Shown here in pieces: positions 22,641-34,500 of a DNA stretch of 64,000 nt. Both the position numbers and the translations under genes were made by a program. Source of the DNA: Eublepharis macularius. Lineage: Eukaryota > Chordata > Lepidosauria > Squamata > Eublepharidae. Where the stretch lies: assembly GCF_028583425.1 (NCBI RefSeq), contig NC_072801.1, positions 60,713,766-60,777,765 on the forward strand, in the 5' to 3' direction. Numbering within the stretch: the stretch's first letter is position 1; each line of letters starts with the position of its first letter. Below the pieces are notes generated by a model that saw only the letters and a program-made list of their open reading frames with translations, did no database searches and was not told the origin of the DNA.

Positions 22641-23990
22641 CCAAACATTTAAAGACACATGCACCCATTTCTTGAAATCATTAGAGATGTATTTATATTT
22701 CATTGAGATACTGGACTATCAAGTGGATGCTGCTTATTTGTAATGGTGAATGACTGACTGTATTTATATAATGGTTCACTTTTTCATGCCACTTGCACTT
22801 TATGATAAATTTGGAATGTATTATTAATGTCTTGATTGTGTTCCCGGGGACTATTGTCTTTGAGTTTGGCTGCTCAGACCCGTGGAAACCCTACGATTAT
22901 CAAGGCTCAAGGACTGGCATCCTGTGCATGGCGTGAGGAGGAGCTGCCCAGGGCGTGCCCCTCTGGTCCTTTGTTCCTGGGGTGACTTTGGGGGACATGG
23001 TAGCAGATGTGCTGCCCAGTAGGGCATGCCTCTTTGCTGCCACTTCCGTGCTCAACTTGTATATTTATAAATCAAGGAAATACTGTGACGATGACAGACT
23101 TCTCTAACACTCTCTTTCCCAAAGGGGATCAACACAGGAAAGTACTGCCCTTGCACAGAGAAGTGGAGAGCGCGTAACAAGATTTTTCTTCAACTGGTCT
23201 GCACAGGCAGACAGTGCTGCAGGTGAGAAGAACTAGGCCTGCAGCAATTTCCAGTTACAAAGAAGATTGCTAGAAGCACGTCCTTGATGTGGGGAAGATG
23301 ATATACAGATGCCTGTAGAGCACTTGAGAGGGGGCTGCTCCTTGAAACCCAACTATCGTATTTCCCTGTGACCAGAGAGTCACAGGGATGCCCAAAAATG
23401 TGATCCAGAATCACACCGTTTTCTGGTTTCCTATAAGGGTGGCAGAGGCACACTGTATGTCCGTCTGATATTTGCATAGTGGGAGAATGAAATGATAGAC
23501 AGGTAGGAGAGTCTGACATTTTTGGCTTTTGGCATCCATGCATCCATACTTTCTTAGGATGAGGCATGAAGTATTCCAAGTGTGCATTTTACACTCACCA
23601 GTTTACGCACATCGTTTCTATGCTCTTGACCAGTTTTTAAAAAAGACAGTAACAATGTGTGCTTTTTAGGAGCCACTTGCATTTCTCAGCCGATTCCCCA
23701 CCTAGGACCTAGGCTAGGATCAAGAGCTCTTCATTTTGTTAGAGGTGGTTTACTCTCTGGTTGAATGGGAACAAATCATTCCAAAGCTGAAAGGCGGTCA
23801 GGGGATGTTGCTCCAAATTGTTTGAATGTGCAAACAAGGAAAGGGACAAGGCACTGCAATAATCAATAGAGCCACTAGTCAGCACTGCAGTGCTGACTTA
23901 TTTGCTGGCCAGGAATCAGGAAACAGAGCTGATTTGCTAAAGGCTCGGGACAGCTGCCAAGAAGGAACCTCCTCAGGGGACCAAAGATGC
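22640..23990. other. Intergenic stretch, nothing recognised
   Basis: No exon, RNA gene or named repeat is evident. Short reading frames here lack family resemblance. Confidence 0.4.
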
Positions 23991-23991
23991 T

Positions 23992-24196
23992 TAAGGTTGC
24001 CAACCCTGGGATGGGAAATACCTGGAGATTTGGGGTGGGGTGGGGGGAAGTGGAGCCTGGGAAGGGTCTGCAGCAGAGTATAATTCTATAGAGGCCACCC
24101 TCCAAAACAGCCCTTTTATCTGGGGGAACAGAACTCTTTAGTCTGGAGATCAGTTGTAATATCATGAGATTGCCAGGCCACACCTGAGGCTGGCAT
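23992..24196 (-). mobile_element. TAGGGTTGCCA-type MITE, inverted and diverged copy
   Basis: It begins AAGGTTGCCAACCCTGGGAT and ends near GAGGCTGGCATCTTA. The inside carries TCTGGAGATCAGTTGTAATA, the reverse complement of the family core seen at 36902-37130. Confidence 0.7.
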
Positions 24197-24578
24197 CTTA
24201 GATGTTAGAAAACCTGTGATGGATTTTCTGACATTTTCTGGAGGCTCCCAGTCTGGACCAGAGCCACTGTGGTGGCTACTACTGGCTTTCTACCCAGATT
24301 ACAGGACTGTCATAAGAAATAGCTCAGAGAGATGTCTTGGTAAGAACAGGGATTAAATGCTATGCTATTGAGTAATGTCTGCTGATGTAGATATGTGCCT
24401 ACTATGGAGTTTCCATGCTGCTAAACATGCCATGGAAATTAGTTGTGCTTTGTTTCAAATTTCACCTCTGTGCACAGCTTTATGCTTGTTTAAAACTTTT
24501 CTACTACTCAGCCCTATTATATTTGTTTCTCTGAATGTCCTCCTAACTGTTATACATTCTAGTACTTTGCTCAGTTGC

Positions 24579-24722
24579 TGATTCCGCACATGTTGGATAA
24601 TGCACTTTCAATGCACTTTATCAATCGTTTGAGGTGGATTTTTTGTTCCGCACACAAAAAAATCCGTTCCAAATGATCTATAAAGAGGATTGGAAGTGCA
24701 TTATCCAACGTGTGCAGAATCA
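24579..24722. mobile_element. Short MITE with about 29-bp terminal inverted repeats
   Basis: The left end TGATTCCGCACATGTTGGAT pairs with the right end ATCCAACGTGTGCAGAATCA with few mismatches. The centre has a second inverted pair (GGATTTTTTGTTCCGC and the facing AAAAAAATCC). The target duplication was not resolved. Confidence 0.8.
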
Positions 24723-25341
24723 CTCATAGAATGTCCTAGCTGTTGATGATCATTGTATGTTCACTCACACTGTGTAATCCGACTTGGATCTTGGTGAGAA
24801 AGGTGGACTATAAATAGATAAAAATAAATAAAAAATTATCCCCTCCCTCATGACATTTCCCAGATAGAAATTGCTCCCCGCCACACCAGCAGCTATTAGT
24901 TCTGAGTCTGTCTACCCCTTTTGAGGCTAATATGCTTGGATCTGGTCAGTATTTTGGTTCTCGTGTTTATCTTCATTATATCCCATACGGCTTTTTCATT
25001 TTTAGGTCCCATGATCTCAACATGGCTTTTTAGGGAGACAAAGGGGACTTCCGTCTCTTTTCTGCCAATGGAAAAGCTGGCTGGATCCAACCCATTTGGA
25101 GACTTTTATCATAGATTTCTCCTAGCTTGTCCAGTTGCCAAATTTCATCGGTGCAGTGTAGACGTGGTCTATCCAAACGTTGCCCAATCCCCTTTCCCCT
25201 ATCCCATGTGGGATTCCTCTCACTCATGTATTTTCCATTCTGTCTACCAAAAACGGACGCTACCGTTTGTACTTTGTGCCTGTTAATAGATAGAATTTTA
25301 AACAACAGGAGAGATTCCACAGAAGGAGAGGAAGAGGTTGG

Positions 25342-25347
25342 TTTATT
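25342..25347 (-). terminator. Likely TNNT1 polyadenylation signal (AATAAA)
   Basis: The plus strand reads TTTATT here, an AATAAA on the gene strand about 180 nt after the stop. It is the first clear hexamer downstream of the stop and gives a 3' UTR of a size usual for troponin T genes. Confidence 0.6.
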
Positions 25348-25526
25348 ATGTGCAGCTTGTGACACAGAACATGCTATGGACACGTGTGAGGTGGAGGAGA
25401 ATGGATAGAGGATAAGCTGGATAATTTTCAGCACAGTATACACACAGGAGAAGCAACGAGGCATCATCAACTGTCGCTGCTGCTGTTGGAGGCTCCAGAT
25501 TGGGCTGGGAGTGGTATCTTCTTTTT

Positions 25527-25572
25527 TTACTTCCAGCGACCACCAACTCGTCCCTTTCCGGCACCTTTTTTG
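25527..25572 (-). CDS. TNNT1: TNNT1 exon 14 coding part (stop codon)
   Basis: It completes Phe and encodes [14 protein letters not shown], then TAA at 25529-25527. The basic tail and the terminal GRWK are the troponin T C-terminus, and the [10 protein letters not shown] form points to the slow isoform. Acceptor TTGTAG is at 25578-25573. Confidence 0.95.
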
Positions 25573-28500
25573 CTACAAGGAGGAAAAGGGTAGGTTAGCA
25601 TTCCTGTTACTCAAAACTGGAGCTCATCAGAGGCTTCTGTAGTGTGCAAAGGTCAAACAAGAAGTGTGTGACTCATAAGGTAGCTGCACGTTGACTCCCA
25701 AGTACAATTTCTTGGATGTCTTTGGTGCACTTACAGCCTGGCCCGTATATGGGCAATTCCATAGCATCAAACTAAATATGGCATTGGAGTTTTCAGGCTG
25801 GAATTCCAGGGTGTTATTTTTTGGCCCTAAGCAGCAGCCATAGTGCCTGGGTAGGGCAAGTGTGATACGGATCAAGGAATACGGATTGGGGTTCATTGTA
25901 CTGGGTAAAGGTAGAGTTTAGTACTTCCAACACACTTCAATTCCCTGATCAAAAATACCCCTCACTAAACTACTCCACGTCTGGAATTCCAATCATACTA
26001 CTACAATGTCATGTGTCGTTCACTCTTTACAGAAAATTAAGCAGTTAAGCTGCAATTCTAAGGGAGGTATGCCTACTTTCCTGGGAGATAAGCCCCCTTT
26101 GAATCATATGGGGCTTGCTTCTGAATAGACCTGTTTAGGACAGCTCCCTCTCTCACCTGTGAACTTGAAGGCACTTGTGAAGTGGAATGCTGGCTTAGAA
26201 AGATATGGAGAGTAATGTTTGCTTCTGGTAGTTTTCAAGTTTTAAGTTTTATATCAGGAGCCAAAATATGGAATATCTATTAGGCTGGTGCTTGGAGAGT
26301 ATTGATGGGAACTGTGAACATTCTGAGACTGGCAGATGGACATAAATCCTTCGTTTTGAAACCGTTTTCTATTGGAAAAGTGTCTGAGATACAATTGGAG
26401 AAAACTGAAGCTAAATCACAGCCTCTGATTAGAAGATGGAATAGAAAGAAGACCTCTCCAAGGTTGTAGGCAAAAAAGTGGCCCATGTTATTCTGCATGA
26501 CTCACAGGGCAACCTAAAACAGAATCACACCATTCTAAGTCCTTTGACTTCAGTGGACTTAGAAAAGTGTAACTTTGCTTAGAGTTACACTATTAAGTGT
26601 GAAGAGAAGTGTATTGAGGCAAAACCTCCTAACTGTAGATCTATGCTGATCCAGTGTGAACTGGCAGTGACCAAACAGGGGAAAAGATCTTGGGGCTGTG
26701 GTGGATAAATCAATTAAAAACGTTGACTTGGTGTGTGACAGCAGTGAAAAAAAAAGCAATTTCTACTTTACCAGTTGAAAATAAAATGGCACAGTTGCTG
26801 CAAGATCTACCATCTGGCTGTCGTTGAAATAATGTGTACAGTTCTAGCAGCCCCGTTGCAAAAAAAAAAAAAAAGTATCACAGAGCTGGAAAAAGTGCAG
26901 AAATGCCAAGCAAAATGATGGAAGGATTAGAGTACCTTCCCTACAACGAAGGGTTAGACTGTTCCGGGGTTTTCATTTTAAAATAAAGAGAACTAGTGAT
27001 GGGAGACATGAAGGATGTCTATACTTTCCCCTCTCTGCCTCAAATACTTGATGGGGTGTCAGGATAGAAAAAGAGAGTATTTCTTCACACAACATATTAT
27101 TTACCTGATGAAACTTACTGGCATGGAACGGCCACTAGCTTTGGTGGCTTTTAAGAAGGATTTGGTAAATTCATGGATCGCAGGTTCATCAGTAGTTATT
27201 AGCAGGGCTTTTTTCTGGGAAAAGGGGTGGTGGAACTCAGTGGGTTGCCCTCAGAGAAAATGGTCAGATGGCTGGTGGCCCCGCCCCCTGATCTCCAGAC
27301 AGAGGGGAGCTTAGATTGCCTTCCGCGCCGCTCAGCACGGAAAGCAATCTAAACTCCCCTCTGTCTGGAGATCAGGGGGCGGGGCCACCAGCCATGTGAC
27401 CATTTTCAAGAGGTTCCGGAACTCCGTTCCCCCGCGTTCCCCCTGAAAAAAAGCCCTGGTTATTAGCAAAGATACTAGTTGCTGGAAGACTGTAGTAGGG
27501 GGAGGTTTGGCCCTCTCGTCTCGACCCCTGAGGAGAGTCTTCTGGGGGCATTGGGTCAGCCACTGGGAAATAAGATGCTGGAATAGATGGCCCAGGGCTC
27601 TTCTCGTGTTCTTATTTTAAAAGCTGAAATGAATTTTTAGTGTTGTGAATGCATTCAAATCCTAACTGGCGCAAAGACTCATGATTAGATGAGAAGCCTT
27701 GGGTTTTAACACCCCAAAATGTGGCTTTGAAACTCAAATATCGCCAAAACATCAGATTTTGAAAATCTGAATGGTAAATTCACACAGCATTCCACTCAAA
27801 CGTGAATATCCTTCCTTACACCAATCACATTTTTTCTGTCCACCTTGCAGGGATCAGGGTTTGAATTGTATTAATGTACATGGCTCTGGCTAGGAAAACA
27901 TAGCTGGACTGAGGAGAAGGAACCAAAAGACCACTCACAATTTCTGAGCGTGGCTGATACGGTTGTAAAGAACGTTGATCTGGAGGAGGAAAAAGGTTGA
28001 GAAAATTGCTGTTAACATCATTGCGACATTTGGGAAAAACCCAGCAGCAAGAGAATCCTTGACTTCTATTTCTTGGTAGATCATTATTAACTAGGTTTCT
28101 TGGTAGATAATTAACTAGGTTTCTTCCTTATTCTATCTAGCTTTTTGCCATTTTGGGCCCAATTTCAGCCTTGAATGGCCAAGATTGGGTCCAAAACAGC
28201 CAAGACAGGTGATGTCAAGGGGTCTGGCATATGCAAATCAGTTATGCTAATGACACACTTCTGGTGATGTCAAGGGGTGTGGCATATGCTAATGAGTTAT
28301 GCTAATAAACTATGCTAATGAGTTCCTCCAGCTCTTTTTCTACAAAATAACCCGTCAAGGTCTATTGTTCTCACATTCATCTACGAGTTGGTTTAGATCA
28401 TGCAGGGAGAGTTGTTTAACCCAATGCTTGCTCACTTAGTTTTGTGACAGAAACCAGGCTGTCCATACTGTTGTTCATGTTTTAAAAGGAAGGGGGAAGA

Positions 28501-31500
28501 TGGGCTTTTAACAGACACTAGAGGTTGGCTTTAGTTAAATTCTTTCCCCCTGTCCCATGTAGCCTTTATCCAAATTGTAGCTGCACCAGCACTTTATCTT
28601 TTACATACTGATGAAGATCCATGCTTCATTGCTTCTGTTTCAGCCCTCATAACAGACCGAAAGATAGGCTTCCTAGAGATAGATTAGATGACCCCAAAAT
28701 ACTCAATACAACAAATTTCTTTTCACTTGTATCTGCTGATAAAAGATTTTGATGACGAATGCCTCTCTCACAATAAATAAGTCATCCTGACAAACTCTGA
28801 TTTGTTTCAACCTGGGGTCCCCAATCTCATTGAACCTGTGGCACTTTTGGAATTCTGAAAATAGGGAGTGACTGGCAGCACAAAATGGTTGTCAGGGGAC
28901 CAGGCCCATCACAACATGGCTGCTGTGAAGTGATGGAGCCAATCACAACATTTCATTTATTTCACTTTATTTACACCCTGACTTTCTCTACAGTGGGACC
29001 CACTTACATCATTTGCCTCTCCTCTATTTTATCCTCACAACAACCTTGTGATGTAGGTTAGGCTGAGGGGGTGTGATTGGCTCAAGGACATCCAACAAGA
29101 TTCCATGGCAGAGCAGAGAATCCAACCCGGGTCTCCCAGATCCTAATCCAACACTCTAAGCACTACACCATGCTGGGAGGTTGGGAGGGTATGAGCCCAG
29201 CATCCTTCTAAGATGGAAGGACTTGCTTCTTAACCAAGGCTTTCTGCAAACACAAAGATGAAGCCTCATGGGTTCTTTAGAAGCACTTTCAGCTCAAATG
29301 AGATGGAGGAAAGCCAGGTTTGGGGGGAGAAGCAAATGAGTACCAGAAATCCTATGGGTGAGACTGAGCACCAATGTTGGGATCATTGGTTTAAATTGTT
29401 GCTTGTGCAACAAACTCAGGTTTGTCTACCAGATATAAACAGCCAATCCTGCTTTGTGCATGACCCCCGATTTGCCTGCTTCTTGTCTTCTCTCCCACCT
29501 CCCAACAGGGAAGGCATCTTCCCCATGCTGCTCTTTCTGTGGCTAGTTACTCTGAAAATTGTGGTTTGTGGATCCAGATGTCACTACAAATGAAATGACA
29601 ACTAATTCAAAACTGGTTAAATGACAGTTCTTCTATGGCACCCACTGACAAAATCCCAGTTTGTCAAAAACTGAATGTATTCAGATGTTACCATATAGTG
29701 AGGGTTTGATCAGACCACAATTTATTATAACATTACAGTTACACAGGAATTTGATTCCTTATTGCCTGCATTGGAGCTTTATATTGATCCGACAAGATGC
29801 ACGCGCAGTATTTCTGCATTTCATGGTGCCCCTCTCAGCAGACCGATTTTGGATACTACAGCTCCCACAAAAGCAGAAAGGATTTTCATTCTTTTGTTCA
29901 CCCCTACCTCATACTTCTGGCATTGGAGTTTTTGCATCAAGTCAAATTTCTCCGATTCTAGTTGATTGATCCAGTCATGCAGTTCCTTGGCCTTGTCCCT
30001 GGATGGAGAAAGGCAGGTACTATTATGGTGCAAGAGTTGTTTAACAAGTCCTATGCTTATCTTTCGGGGGGGAGGGAGGAGGGGAGGGGAAATCAGCCCT
30101 CCCATTGCTGGTTGCCAGTTATGTTACTGACCTCAACTGTTGCTCGCTTAAGTTTTCTGTGTTCAGTGGTTTCCTCCTTTCTGTTAAGATCCGGACCTTC
30201 GTTTCACGGCCCGTCTGCCTCTTGCCACGTTTTTGCTCTGCCTAGGAGATGGTGGGCAAAGAAAGGCTGTTTTATATTGAGTCACTTCTGTACATATGTC
30301 ACAACTAACTTGTGGTGATGCCAGCAAAGGGCTTTCAAGGCAAGTGAGAAGCAGAGGTGGTTTGCTGTTGCCTTCCTCAGCAGAGTCTTCCTTGGTGGTC
30401 TCTCATCCAAGTACTGACCCTGCTTAGCTTCCGAGATCTGATGAGATTGAGCTATACCATGCCTCCTTCCTCCATCCAATTAATTTAACCCAATATTAAT
30501 GATAAATGGATTCCCGCAACTCTCTCTGGCTTAGGGTTGGCTATCTTTCCACTACTGTGAGTTAGATCTGAAGATTTTCTACCCAAGTCCATGCATTGTG
30601 GGGAAGCAGAACTCCAGTAGTAGAGAGAGAATTGTCCTTCCACCCTGTTATAAACCCATGTTTTCCTCACAAAGGAGACCACAGATGCTGGTGAAAATAA
30701 ACATCTGTGTCCCGTGGTCTTGACCTGCACCTCTTAGAGTCTCACAGTTTTAAAACCCTGGCAAATACTTTGTGTAGTTTCCCTAAGATTTAGGGAATTC
30801 CGGGATCACTTTTGTTAACATTTCTAAGGCTGCAGTCCTAAGAGCACTTTCCTGGGAGTAAGCCCATTGAATACATCTCAGTAGGATTCTGAGTAGACCT
30901 GCTTAGGTTTGCTCTGGTAGATACTAGAGAAACTTAAGGAAGCCATGGGAGCGCATTTGCAAAAATCTCTAAATAGTGAGATTGTGAAAGTGGGTGACTG
31001 TGGCATTAAGAATCCTCCCACCCACCGTTTATTGTCCATCAACACTGCGTAAAACTCCCAAGCCACTCATTGAAATTCCTATGGATCAGTATTTGCTTCA
31101 ACCATCAATTCAAGAGAAGAAATCCATCTAATCGGACTTTGCAATTGTGCTTTCTTAATACCGCCTGCTTTGATTGGCAGTTCCTCCCCCCAGATGCCAA
31201 AGACGGGTCCCTTGGGTCTTCTGCATTCAAAGGATTTTCCTCTCCCACTGAAGCATGTGTCCTTCTAATTGTTATCCTAGCCTCCCCCCAAGGAGCTCAG
31301 GATAGCATATGAGATCCCACTCTCCCTATGGTATCTTCACAATAACATATGATGCTTTTTGATGCTGAAGGAGATCTTTGGTCTATTGGCCAGTATTGTC
31401 TACTGGGGCTGGCAGCAGCTGTCTTGCAGGATATGAAACACAGAGCTATTTCACCTCACCTACTCCCTGAAAAATCCTCTACCACTAAACCAAGGCCCCA

Positions 31501-34500
31501 TCCTTCCAGTAACTGACCTGCTTACCCCTTCCCTTTTTTTGCCTTTTGTCGTTGAGGAATACACGGAGCTATAAGCAGAAAGGAAACTGGATCCCACAAA
31601 TTCTTTTCAAATGAAATCTGCAATTGATATGGTTGCCACTTTTGGCAAGACACCTCCAACTCATTAAAACAAAAAAGGAGAACTGCTATTGCGCTATGTC
31701 CTCCTCTCCCTAAGAGGAAATAGAGGGTGTACCTTTTAAACAAGCCCAGTAGTAACTGAAACTTTATGACTGCAGTTACTACTGAAGTTTCAGTTACTGT
31801 TGAAGTGACTGAAAGTTCATGAAGCCATATGCATCTCCCATCATGCACTGGTGCTTCATGAGCACTATGACTGGGAACGTATTGTAACGGGCTTGGCCTC
31901 TGTTAGCTAAAGCTCAGTGTAACCTACATGACAAAGGAAATGGCAATGTGTCTCAAGGACCGTGAATGTCTCCTCAGTTGGTCTTGGTTGTTAGGAACTT
32001 GGCTGTTCAAACAGCCTATCAGGGCTGGGGGAGATGACCCCCTTCTTGGCTGAAGGGAGTTGCCAGGTGTGCGTCTGTGTGAAAAGGAAGGACAGTTTTG
32101 AATGCTGGAAGGGACAGAGAAAGGGAGTGCAAAGGTAACACCCAGAAACGAATTGGTTTAGGCCAGTAATGGTGGAGTAGTGAGTGGAAGCTAGTAGCAC
32201 AGGGAGAGTCTTTTTGCTGGAGAACTGTATACAGTTCTGGGCTCTTAACACTTTGTATAATTAAAATGTATGTATGTGAAATGTTAATGGGAAAGGGGGA
32301 TAAATTTAGTATGACTGGTATTATGGTTGGGATCATATTACTACTGTAGGGCTTTATTTTTCAAGCTGAAAACTGAAGCCTGGTTTCTGTGCTGTCCAGT
32401 TTGCTCTTTTTTTGCAAGAGGAGAGCATCGGAAGATTGGCTGTGGGCAGACCAGAAAAGTTGGACTCTGCTCACTGTAAAGCTGTATCAAGCCAAAACTA
32501 GTTGCATAACTGATTTCAAAGGCAACACCTGCTTCAAGTTTCTGTCTTCCGTGACACCTATGAGTTTAGCTATATAAATCTTGTATTGTTACAAATGTCG
32601 GAGGGTTTTGATTTCACATTCTGTTCCCTACTTAGCCCTCCAGAAATCACACTAAAAGAGGTTAAGTAAATAGACTCTGCTAAGAGTTAGCTGGAGCACC
32701 TTGGAGGGGAGGGGAGGGATTTTCTCTCTCATGCAATCATAGATCTCTTGCCTTTGGGAGTGCCTCTTACCTCTACTTGTGCTTTATTTGTACTTTTGTA
32801 AATAAAATAAATATTACAAAAGCACCAGGGCTCTCTCCTCTAAAGGGAACCAATCCATGTAAATGCCTGCCTCTAAAACTTCTCACTGTACATTCAAGTT
32901 TTATAGCGCAGGATGGGCTGTTTTTCCTAAACAGTTTACCTTGACCAGGTATCCACCAAAATGGGCTCCCATATTGGATAGCACTTTCTTCTTCTTAGCA
33001 TCATCTTCAGCCCTTTTCTTAGCCTCTTCTTCCTCTTTCCTCATCTTCTCTTCCTGCAAATGATGACAGTATGTCCATTAACCAATGATGGGGAGAAGCG
33101 ACCGTTAGATCCCCACTCCACTCTTGAAAGAAAGTGTTCAGTGCTGTGCTTGTGTGTAGGCCGCAGTAGGCATGCCACACAGCCTGCATTAGCTGACTCT
33201 TACATTTCTACAGTCCTGGTCCCCTGGTCAGTTGGCATGCCACACAGGAAGACTCAGGACGTAGTTTAAATGTTTCACAGTAAATCTCTCATCTTTCACA
33301 GAGCACAATATTCCCATACACTCTAAGTAATATTCTCCTACGCTTAGAAGTTCATGATGTACCTTTCACTAGCTTCATAGATAAGACAAAAGCCTGATCA
33401 CGGCATATTTGCTTAGTTGGCTGTGACCGGTTTTGGAATGTGTAACTGTTGATACAATTGTTGCTATAGACAGCTTCTTAATAAAACTCTCGCCTCCATG
33501 TTGGAGGGTCAGACTTTGCATCCAGATCTCGGTGTCTTGTCGTTACTACACTCGTGAAAACTCAGAATTGGTCTCATTATATTAAGCATAATTGGGATTT
33601 TGCATATTTTATTCTGCTTTTACTAGTCAATGGAGAGGATCATCATAGGTCAGACGACACCCCCTCCAACCTAGAGGTCGGATTAGTACCATATTTGGCC
33701 TCTGAGATTTCACCAGTTCTTGTCCATGTGTTTTCAAGCTCACACGTGCCACCACAGCACACCTCGCCACTGAACTTTGTCACTTCGTACTCACTCACAA
33801 TTACTTCGAATTTGGTGACAACTTATATCTACAGATTAATGGCACAGCCATGGGCACACGCATGGCACCACGATATGCTAACATATTCATGGCGGACTTG
33901 GAACAACGCTTCCTCAGCTCCCATCCACTGGAACCACTACTATACTTAAGATTCCTGGATGACATCTTCATCATTTGGACCCATGGGAAGGAAGCTCTTG
34001 AGAGATTTCATCAGGACTTCAATAACTTTCACCCTACTATCAACCTAAGCCTGGACCACTCTACACAACAGGTACACTTCCTGGACACCACTGTACAACT
34101 ACATAATGGATGAATAAATACCACCTTATACCGGAAACCAACAGACCGATACTCATATCTACATGCCTCCAGCTTCCACCCTAAACATACCACTCGGTCT
34201 ATTGTCTACAGCCAAGCCTTACGTTACAACCGTATCTGCTCCAATGCTCTCGACCGAGACTCACACTTAAGAGATTTACAACAAGCATTTTTGAGACTAC
34301 AGTACCCACCAAATGAAGTGAAGAAACAAATCAACAGGGCCAGACTAGTACCCAGAAACAGTCTGCTCCAGGACAAACCTAAAGGAACTAACAACAGAAC
34401 ACCACTGGTTGTCACCTATAGCTTCCAGCTCAAACTCATCCAACGTATCATCAGTGAGCTACAACCCATCCTGGAAAATGATACCTCTCTCTCAGAAGCC

